A DNA stretch of 7,426 nucleotides from Pseudomonadota bacterium (GTDB taxonomy: Bacteria; Pseudomonadota; Gammaproteobacteria; Pseudomonadales; Halieaceae), in the NCBI GenBank assembly GCA_030591305.1, contig JAUVBI010000156.1, positions 1 through 7,426 of the forward strand. The letters run 5' to 3'. This document shows positions 1 to 6,020 of the stretch, one piece after another. Positions within the stretch are counted from its first letter, which is position 1; each line of letters opens with the position of its first letter. The notes beneath the pieces are model-generated. The model saw nothing but the letters and a program-made list of their open reading frames with translations, made no database searches and was not told the origin of the DNA. The translations under genes were made by a program, and so were the position numbers.

Positions 1-1432
1 TATCTCTCGCTGCAATCATCTCGACATTATCAAACCAGATATTGGGATCGTAACCTAGGCCTTTTGCTTTGTTACGCATATTGATCATTCGAGCGGGACC
101 CGCGTTATAGGCGCCAAGGGCCAATAAAGTCTGGTTTAAGGGATCATCTTTTAGCTCTGAAAAATATCGCTGGCGCAAGTAGTCCAGGTACTTGATGCCC
201 GCATGGATATTTGGACCTACCTCATCAATATTTTCAATGTTGACACTTTTGCCCGCAGCCGTAGTGGGTAACAGTTGCATAACACCCACAGCACCCACAC
301 TACTTCGAGCGCTCTGGTCAAGCCGCGACTCCTGGTAGCCCTGGGCAGCGGCAATCAAATAGTTCACGCCGTATTGTTTACCGTAGGTTTTAAAAATGTG
401 AGCGAGATCTTCAAAGCGTTTATAGTGGTCATTATCAAGGGCATTGGCAGCCCAGTCAAAATCCCGAACATAGCGATTCACCAATATATTACCGATAAGG
501 GTACCCTGGCGGTTTTTCTTGGCAAACTTATTCAGGGCGGCCTCCAATTTGGGACTGTCTTTCCTGAAGGCCCAGGCAAGCCTTGCGCCGGAGCGGAACA
601 CAATATCGTCCCGAACTACCAACTGCTCAAACACACCCTCCCAAAGTTGAGGCTTATAATCGTCGACAATAGCCCAGGGTAACAAGCCCGAGTTAACCAT
701 CTCTATAAGATCGTCATCTTCCAGTAGTTCTGAAATGTACTCAATAACCACAGGGGGCCTACCCTCTGTAAGAAAACGCTGATTGAGCGCTTCCAGGCTT
801 TCCCTGTAACTACTGGACTCCCGTACATGAACAGTCTTTCCAGCCAGGTCATCTATTGACTTCAGCGGTGAAGCAGATGGCCCGGTTACCAGAACTTCAG
901 ATACGGGTTTGCTGACAGGTATGGTGAAATCTACCCGTTCCTGCCGCTCAGCTGTTATTGAAAGCCCCGCAGAAATAATGTCTCCCCGCCCGGCCAGCAG
1001 AGCCGGAATCAACTGATTCCTGGCGACCGGGACAAATACAATATGCGTGCGTATATGGCCATTCTTGCGATTCTTGTTCAGGTCATTTTCGAAGCGTTTG
1101 AACATCTCGTAAACCAGCCCCTTCTCGGCGGGGCCATCGAGCCAGTAGCGTCCAACGCTGTATACGGTGAGTACCCGTATAACCCGGCTCGCCTCCATCA
1201 CATCCAGGTCACCCGTCCGGGGCGTGAACATTGAGTACGTGTCGGACAAAGCTTCCTCTTCGCTGGGAGTCTCTTTCGGGATACCTGCGCCAGCTTCAGT
1301 ATTTATTGGCACTTCGACAGACACGACCGCTTCAGCGATTAACTCTATTGGGGCCTCTGGCGTAGAATCGCCGCAAGCCGGTATGCAAGCCATCACCAAT
1401 AGCAGGCTGCATATTCTTGTTATTATTTTCAT
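1..1432 (-). CDS. MltF-like membrane-bound lytic murein transglycosylase, lipoprotein (3' end outside window)
   Basis: The frame opens at the ATG complementary to 1430-1432 and runs 477 codons without a stop off the left edge, so the C-terminus is missing. Residues 1-20 look like a lipoprotein signal: K2 and R6, a hydrophobic stretch, then IPAC with C20 the likely lipidated cysteine (C16 in VMAC is an alternative). Residues 21-80 form an acidic, proline-containing linker. Residues ~85-320 resemble a periplasmic solute-binding domain (ITAERQERVDFTIPVS at 159-174). Residues ~335-477 are an SLT goose-type lysozyme domain: QESRLDQSARSSVGAVGVMQL with putative catalytic E368, and LGAYNAGPARM at 439-449. 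The family cleaves the MurNAc-GlcNAc bond of peptidoglycan, leaving 1,6-anhydro-MurNAc; the solute-binding domain is thought to regulate it. The start has an AGGA site 8 nt upstream. Placement in the outer membrane is inferred. It is the last gene of the co-directional run, 46 nt after fhs, without a visible terminator between them. E. coli MltF has the same two-domain order, but the linker here is longer. Confidence 0.9.
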   Translation of the reverse strand, partial: MKIITRICSLLLVMACIPACGDSTPEAPIELIAEAVVSVEVPINTEAGAGIPKETPSEEEALSDTYSMFTPRTGDLDVMEASRVIRVLTVYSVGRYWLDGPAEKGLVYEMFKRFENDLNKNRKNGHIRTHIVFVPVARNQLIPALLAGRGDIISAGLSITAERQERVDFTIPVSKPVSEVLVTGPSASPLKSIDDLAGKTVHVRESSSYRESLEALNQRFLTEGRPPVVIEYISELLEDDDLIEMVNSGLLPWAIVDDYKPQLWEGVFEQLVVRDDIVFRSGARLAWAFRKDSPKLEAALNKFAKKNRQGTLIGNILVNRYVRDFDWAANALDNDHYKRFEDLAHIFKTYGKQYGVNYLIAAAQGYQESRLDQSARSSVGAVGVMQLLPTTAAGKSVNIENIDEVGPNIHAGIKYLDYLRQRYFSELKDDPLNQTLLALGAYNAGPARMINMRNKAKGLGYDPNIWFDNVEMIAARD

Positions 1433-1440
1433 TTACGTAT

Positions 1441-1444
1441 TCCT
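1441..1444 (-). promoter_or_regulatory. Ribosome binding site of the mltF-like gene
   Basis: The minus strand reads AGGA, then 8 nt, then ATG at 1432. It supports this ATG over the in-frame ATG at codon 14, which would destroy the lipoprotein signal. Confidence 0.55.
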
Positions 1445-1478
1445 GTAGATTTGCAGTTAAGTCCGAATTGCCCCGGCG

Positions 1479-3152
1479 TTAGAACAGGCCTTCAATCTGG
1501 CCCTGGCCATTCACGTATATGCCATTGGCAGCCGGCACCCGGGGCAAGCCCGGCATGCGCATAATAGAGCCACAAATGACAATCAAAAATTCCGCCCCCG
1601 CTGCCAGAGTCACTTCCCGTATGGGCACTTTATGATTACTGGGTGCGCCCATCAACAGGGGGTCCGTTGAAAAACTGTACTGGGTTTTGGCCATGCAAAT
1701 GGGGAAGTGGCCATAGCCCTCTCGTTCATACTGGGCAAACTGGTTGCGGATTTTCTGGTCCGCCATAATATCGTCAGCACCGTATATAGTGCGTGCAATA
1801 TGCCGGGTCTTATCCCACAAGCTCATGTCGTCGTCGTAGAGCGTACGAAACTGGGTACGACCATTATCAGCCAGGTCGGCCACTGCTCTTGCCAGACTCT
1901 CTGCACCTGCTCCACCGTTCGCCCAATGCGTACAGACATGGGCCTCTACCCCCCGTTTTTCAGCATAGGCTTTAATCGCATCGATTTCAGCCTGGCTGTC
2001 TCCAGTAAAATGATTTATCGCCACAACTACAGATATGCCAAACTGGCCCGTGTTGCGGATATGTCGACCCAGGTTTTCCAGACCCTTGTTCAAGGCTTCC
2101 AGGTTCTCGCCATCCAGTTCAGTCTTTGGCACACCACCGTGCATTTTCAAAGCACGTACGGTTGCCACAACAACAGCGACGGACGGCTTCAAACCGGCTT
2201 TTCTGCATTTGATATCAAAGAATTTCTCCGCACCCAGATCCGCACCAAAGCCAGCCTCGGTAACAACATAATCGGACAACTTCAACGCCGTCTCGGTGGC
2301 GATAACAGAATTACAACCGTGGGCAATATTGGCAAAGGGGCCACCGTGAATAAAAGCGGGGTTATTTTCCAGCGTCTGGACCAGGTTGGGAGCCAGAGCG
2401 TCTTTCAATAATGCGGTCATGGCGCCGGGCGCATTGACCTCCGAGGCTGTTACCGTCTCACCACTGCGGGTGTAACCGATAACGATTTTGCTCAGGCGCT
2501 GCTGTAAATCTTTCAGGTTTCTGGACAGGCAGAATATCGCCATAACTTCCGATGCCACGGTGATATCAAACCCCCCCTCCATGGGATAGCCATTGGCCGG
2601 CCCTCCAATACCCGTTGTTATCTGGCGCAGTTGTCTATCGTTTATGTCCACCACACGACGCCATGTAACCCGGCGCAAATCCAGACGAATATCATTGCTC
2701 CAGTGTACGTAGTTGTCTATCAGTGCCGATAGTAAATTATGGGCGGCACCAATAGCGTGCATATCCCCGGTAAAGTGCAGATTGATATCTTCCATGGGAA
2801 CGACTTGGGCATAACCACCACCGGCGGCCCCCCCCTTCATGCCAAAACAGGGGCCCAGGCTCGGCTCGCGTAAGCACACGGAGGTATGTTTACCAATATG
2901 ATTGAGGGCGTCCGTCAGACCGATGGCGACGGTGGTCTTTCCCTCTCCCGCCGGTGTAGGACTCATGCCGGTCATCAAAATCAGTTTCCCCAGCGGCCTA
3001 TCCTTGAGTGTGTCTATATAGTCCAGGCTCAATTTTGCCTTGGTATGACCATAGGGAATCATGGCAGAAGCGGGAATACCCAGGCGCTCGCCTATTTCCT
3101 GGACGGGGCGAACCGAAGCCTCCCTGGCAATTTCGATATCCTGCTTGGCCAT
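1479..3152 (-). CDS. fhs: Formate--tetrahydrofolate ligase (10-formyl-THF synthetase)
   Basis: Complete 557-residue protein, the usual length for the monofunctional bacterial enzyme. It catalyses formate + ATP + tetrahydrofolate -> 10-formyl-THF + ADP + phosphate in the cytosol, feeding purine synthesis, formyl-Met-tRNA and other one-carbon reactions. Visible motifs in order: P-loop TPAGEGKT (66-73), REPSLGP (95-101), the glycine-rich family signature [11 protein letters not shown]...HFTGD (104-130), [13 protein letters not shown] (267-279), [19 protein letters not shown] (298-316) and the second signature [12 protein letters not shown] (329-340). The C-terminus GQIEGLF is typical of the family. 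The ATG is preceded by a strong AAGGAG site at 6 nt spacing. No folD, formate dehydrogenase or other folate gene is adjacent. The gene lies 118 nt after kinase A and 46 nt before the mltF-like gene. All key motifs are intact, so it should be active. The physiological direction and formate source cannot be read from this window. Confidence 0.98.
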   Translation of the reverse strand: MAKQDIEIAREASVRPVQEIGERLGIPASAMIPYGHTKAKLSLDYIDTLKDRPLGKLILMTGMSPTPAGEGKTTVAIGLTDALNHIGKHTSVCLREPSLGPCFGMKGGAAGGGYAQVVPMEDINLHFTGDMHAIGAAHNLLSALIDNYVHWSNDIRLDLRRVTWRRVVDINDRQLRQITTGIGGPANGYPMEGGFDITVASEVMAIFCLSRNLKDLQQRLSKIVIGYTRSGETVTASEVNAPGAMTALLKDALAPNLVQTLENNPAFIHGGPFANIAHGCNSVIATETALKLSDYVVTEAGFGADLGAEKFFDIKCRKAGLKPSVAVVVATVRALKMHGGVPKTELDGENLEALNKGLENLGRHIRNTGQFGISVVVAINHFTGDSQAEIDAIKAYAEKRGVEAHVCTHWANGGAGAESLARAVADLADNGRTQFRTLYDDDMSLWDKTRHIARTIYGADDIMADQKIRNQFAQYEREGYGHFPICMAKTQYSFSTDPLLMGAPSNHKVPIREVTLAAGAEFLIVICGSIMRMPGLPRVPAANGIYVNGQGQIEGLF

Positions 3153-3155
3153 TTA

Positions 3156-3164
3156 CCTCTCCTT
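3156..3164 (-). promoter_or_regulatory. Strong ribosome binding site of fhs
   Basis: The minus strand reads AAGGAGAGG ending 3 nt before the ATG; the AAGGAG core lies 6 nt from it. It is the best Shine-Dalgarno in the window and fixes the fhs start, suggesting efficient translation independent of the upstream gene. Confidence 0.75.
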
Positions 3165-3270
3165 TTGAACGGCACGAAGTCGCCCGGTCAGATTTAATTC
3201 CTGAAAAGGTCAGTATACATCCACATTGGTGGCAACTCGAAGAAACTCTTTGCAGAGAGACCTGTGGGGC

Positions 3271-4587
3271 CTAAATTAGATGTTCTATCAATTGATAAAC
3301 ATTCACCCGGGCCTTTAATCGACTGGCCAGCAGGAACATGCCGCCCAGCTTGCGATGAAAATACACGGCGTCCGTGGGCGGCGCCTGCCAAAACTCGGCA
3401 TAATCCCGAATGGTCTCTCCCAACTCTGACATTCTGGCGGGAATATTCGAGCGGGAAAAATCGTACATCTCGTCCACACACAGTGGCTCCAGAGCAAGCA
3501 AAAACAACTCGACCACCAGGGCTCGATACTCGGAGTTATCTTCGCCCATGGAGTAACCCATCCGCACTGCTGCCGCTGCAATCTTGTCCGGGTCTCCCGC
3601 TACCGCAGCTACCAGTAATTTTTTGTAGTTATTAACGAAGCGCGCTTTGAAGTGTCGGGTGGCACCAAAGTCCAACAGTACAATCTTTCCGGATTTATGC
3701 TGATACTGGTAATTGGCAAAATTGGGGTCAGTTTGCACCATTTTCAATTCAAATAACTCGGTCAGCATCAGCTCAATCAAAGTCGTCATAACTCTGTCAC
3801 GCTCTTTCTGGGGCAAGCCCGCAACCTCTTCGATGGGGCTACCCGACACATAGGTCATGGCCAGAACATTGGACCGCGTGTGTTCGCTCAGAACCTCGGG
3901 CAGAACAAAGCGCTCGTCATTGGCAAGTACTTTACCAAAGGCCTGCAGGAATTCGGCTTCTTTGAAGTAGTCGGCCTCATCCTGCAACTGGACTTTGGCC
4001 TCGTCCAGCAGGGGCCGAATATCCAGCTCCTTCGGCAATAAGCCCGACAAACGTAATAGCGTTGCAATATTATCGACGTCGCTGTCGATACTCTCGGCAA
4101 CGCCGGGGTACTGTATTTTCAACACAATATCGCGACCATCGGGAGAAATTGTCCGGTGCACCTGGCCAATCGAGGCAGCGGCGATGGGGGTATAGTCAAA
4201 GCGATAAAAAATCTCCTCCCAATCTTCACCGTAGGCATCTGTCATGGATTTCTGTAACTGTTCTATCGGCATGCCCCTGGCGTCAGAGCGCAGCCGCGCC
4301 AGAATATCTGTAAGCTCCCGGGGCAGCATATCGCCGGTATCCATGGACAATATCTGGCCCATTTTCATGGCGGCACCACGCATGTCTGCCAATTGGTCAG
4401 CTACTCGCTTGGCATTGGCGGGGGTCAACAACATCTCGCGAACTTTGAGTCGATTGCCCGCACGCATCTGTCTACCGCCCTCGGCCAACATGCCCCCGGC
4501 AACACCGCCAGCCATTTTTACCACCTTGGCAAAGCGGTGCAGGCGCCCTGTGGGAACCGCTTTAGTGCCTTTTCTATCTTTGGCCAT
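3271..4587 (-). CDS. ABC1/UbiB-family atypical kinase, COQ8/ADCK3-like (kinase A)
   Basis: A 438-residue protein from the preferred ATG at 4585-4587. That start forms TAATG with the stop of kinase B and has a GGAAGAGGG site just upstream; an in-frame ATG at 4603-4605 has none. In order: an N-terminal Gly-rich helix (KMAGGVAGGMLAEGG), the family-specific KxGQ motif (KMGQ, 75-78), the Ala-rich loop AAASIGQVH (136-144) that replaces the usual kinase glycine loop, ATP-binding lysine K157 in LKIQYPGV, the acidic ADYFKEAEF block (205-213), catalytic-loop QTDPNFANY (285-293) and metal-binding LLDFG (304-308). QTDPN and the ending FHRKLGGMFLLASRLKAR closely resemble mitochondrial COQ8/ADCK3, not UbiB. 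I see no UbiB-like C-terminal transmembrane pair. COQ8 proteins are membrane-associated ATPases supporting ubiquinone synthesis or lipid extraction; the substrate here is unknown. Tight coupling to kinase B suggests joint function. Confidence 0.93.
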   Translation of the reverse strand: MAKDRKGTKAVPTGRLHRFAKVVKMAGGVAGGMLAEGGRQMRAGNRLKVREMLLTPANAKRVADQLADMRGAAMKMGQILSMDTGDMLPRELTDILARLRSDARGMPIEQLQKSMTDAYGEDWEEIFYRFDYTPIAAASIGQVHRTISPDGRDIVLKIQYPGVAESIDSDVDNIATLLRLSGLLPKELDIRPLLDEAKVQLQDEADYFKEAEFLQAFGKVLANDERFVLPEVLSEHTRSNVLAMTYVSGSPIEEVAGLPQKERDRVMTTLIELMLTELFELKMVQTDPNFANYQYQHKSGKIVLLDFGATRHFKARFVNNYKKLLVAAVAGDPDKIAAAAVRMGYSMGEDNSEYRALVVELFLLALEPLCVDEMYDFSRSNIPARMSELGETIRDYAEFWQAPPTDAVYFHRKLGGMFLLASRLKARVNVYQLIEHLI

Positions 4588-5987
4588 TAGCCCTCTTCCA
4601 TCCATTGAGCAATATAATTGTGTGCCATGTCATGGGCGTTAAATTCTGCATTCAGCACCGCGATAAACGTAAACACGCCTGTGAGCTTTCTGGCGATCAT
4701 GGCAAATTCTCTGGAGGGAATGGTAAATTGCAAAGAGACGGCAGAGTTCGCCGCACTCTTGCCCGCACGCCTCAGAAGCTGTGATTTACCCCAGCAGTAT
4801 TCTCCCTGCTTATTCAGGAATTCTTTGGGCAACTCATCCGGGGGCCTTAAGGGCTCCAGTAAATGCCGGCAAAAACGACTGAAGCTGTCCCTGGCCTCCT
4901 CGGCACTGTCTTCATGCAGGCAACCCAGGCCAATCAGGCTTTCGATCATCAGCTCTCTATCGTCTTCCTGGCCCGCCAGTATGGTATTTCCAAGGTGAAT
5001 CAGAAAACCTTTATCACACTCTAAAATAGAACCAAAGTCGAGTAGTACAAGCTCATCCTTTTTCCTGGGTGAATCATTCAGCCGAAGAAGATAGTTGCCA
5101 AAATTTGGGTCGGTCTGTAGCAAACCCCATTGATAAAGTTCACAGAAAAACAGTTCGAGCATACTTTTTCCCAGGGCGTTGCGGCGCTGCTGTGACAATA
5201 GAGCCACCTCTGCCCGGGTAACGAGATGACCCTCGATATACTCCAGGGCAAGAATATTTCCGCTACAGTACCGAGAGTAGCGGGCGGGCACATGGTAAGG
5301 GGCACTCTGCTCATCGATAAGCCGGTTGCCGAGTGAAACATGATCTGCCATGCGATCCGTCATTTCTGCCTCACGGCGGTAATCAATCTCGTAATGCAAC
5401 TGTATTCGCATAGCCTCCAGCCAATCATCCAGTTCGCGGCCCGCTTTTATCCATCGCGCAAGCAACAACATGCGCACAACTGCATCAAAATCGGTGTCAA
5501 TGACCTCAGCCAGCCCGGGGTACTGTATTTTCAGGCAAATCTGCTCGCCGCTGGATATTATGGTGGCCCTGTGCACCTGGGCCAGAGAAGCTGCCGCAAT
5601 GGCTTTCCTGTCAATGCGTAGTTCTCCGAAGCGGTCTCCCAGGGAACCCTGTAATACAGGCTTGATGCTGGCCCAGGGAAGCGGCTCGGTCTGTGACTCC
5701 AGCTCATGCAGCGCTTCAGTGAGAACGGGGGGCAGGAAATGCTCACCCAGCAGGGCAAACATTTGCCCTATCTTGACATAAGTACCCTTCAACCTGCCCA
5801 GTTCGGCGACAAAGTGACGCGCCTCCCGTTTGGCAAAGGCGGTGGGGGCTTTGTCCTCTCCAGGTTTCAGCTTCTGTAAAAAGCCTTCAATCGCGAAAGC
5901 ACCACCCACCCTCGCCCCTGCGAGGGTGACACTGAAACTGCGTGCTAGCCCACCGCGCTTAATACCGGGTGGTGGTTTAACGGCCAC
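4587..5987 (-). CDS. ABC1/UbiB-family atypical kinase (kinase B)
   Basis: A 466-residue protein starting with GTG (complement of 5985-5987), supported by AGGAG at 7 nt spacing. Motifs in order: an N-terminal Gly/Ala-rich helix (TLAGARVGGAFAIEGFL, 21-37), KxGQ motif KIGQ (72-75), Ala-rich loop AAASLAQVH (131-139), ATP-binding lysine K153 in LKIQYPGL, EIDYRREAE (200-208), catalytic-loop QTDPNFGNY (291-299) and LLDFGS (315-320). Every residue class expected for nucleotide and metal binding is present, so it is not an obvious pseudokinase. It differs from kinase A in the Ala-rich loop (SLAQ versus SIGQ), in a stretch five residues longer between the catalytic loop and DFG, and in a C-terminal region I cannot align by eye. 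No C-terminal transmembrane hairpin as in UbiB is seen, and no ubiE or ubiJ neighbour, so it is probably not UbiB itself. It follows the AtuA-family gene by 33 nt. The family acts as an ATPase or kinase on prenyl-lipid pathways; the target is unknown. Confidence 0.92.
   Translation of the reverse strand: MAVKPPPGIKRGGLARSFSVTLAGARVGGAFAIEGFLQKLKPGEDKAPTAFAKREARHFVAELGRLKGTYVKIGQMFALLGEHFLPPVLTEALHELESQTEPLPWASIKPVLQGSLGDRFGELRIDRKAIAAASLAQVHRATIISSGEQICLKIQYPGLAEVIDTDFDAVVRMLLLARWIKAGRELDDWLEAMRIQLHYEIDYRREAEMTDRMADHVSLGNRLIDEQSAPYHVPARYSRYCSGNILALEYIEGHLVTRAEVALLSQQRRNALGKSMLELFFCELYQWGLLQTDPNFGNYLLRLNDSPRKKDELVLLDFGSILECDKGFLIHLGNTILAGQEDDRELMIESLIGLGCLHEDSAEEARDSFSRFCRHLLEPLRPPDELPKEFLNKQGEYCWGKSQLLRRAGKSAANSAVSLQFTIPSREFAMIARKLTGVFTFIAVLNAEFNAHDMAHNYIAQWMEEG
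4591..4599 (-). promoter_or_regulatory. Ribosome binding site of kinase A, inside the end of kinase B
   Basis: The minus strand reads GGAAGAGGG, then CTA, then ATG. It lies within the last codons of kinase B and decides the ATG at 4587 over the one at 4605. The one-base stop/start overlap is typical of translational coupling. Confidence 0.6.
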
Positions 5988-5994
5988 TGGGTGT

Positions 5995-5999
5995 CTCCT
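5995..5999 (-). promoter_or_regulatory. Ribosome binding site deciding the GTG start of kinase B
   Basis: The minus strand reads AGGAG, then ACACCCA, then GTG. No usable in-frame ATG lies nearby, and the N-terminal helix and KxGQ region begin soon after, so the GTG is the likely start. Confidence 0.65.
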
Positions 6000-6020
6000 G
6001 AGAAAGAACCAGAGTGGAGC

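Noticed and set aside
275..682. Plus-strand open frame of 135 codons at the left end
   Set aside because: It is antisense to the MltF-like gene, which stays open for 477 codons with a lipoprotein signal, solute-binding and SLT motifs.
1707..2411. Plus-strand open frame of 234 codons
   Set aside because: It lies entirely antisense to fhs, whose protein is intact and recognisable. The antisense translation shows no family motif and no ribosome binding site was apparent.
3212..3217. TATACT as the -10 box of an fhs promoter
   Set aside because: The nearest -35-like element (TTGCCA) is only about 12 nt upstream, too close for a sigma-70 promoter, so I did not annotate it.
3221..3232. Small inverted repeat CCAC-N4-GTGG after kinase A as a possible terminator
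   Set aside because: The stem is only 4 bp and no T tract follows on either strand.
4588..4605. Six-codon N-terminal extension of kinase A (MDGRGL)
   Set aside because: The ATG at 4605 has no Shine-Dalgarno upstream, while the ATG at 4587 has GGAAGAGGG and forms a TAATG coupling with kinase B.
4587..5987. Calling kinase B (or A) ubiB
   Set aside because: Both carry QTDPN in the catalytic loop instead of the UbiB-type HxDxHPGN, lack the C-terminal transmembrane hairpin, and are not next to ubiE or ubiJ.
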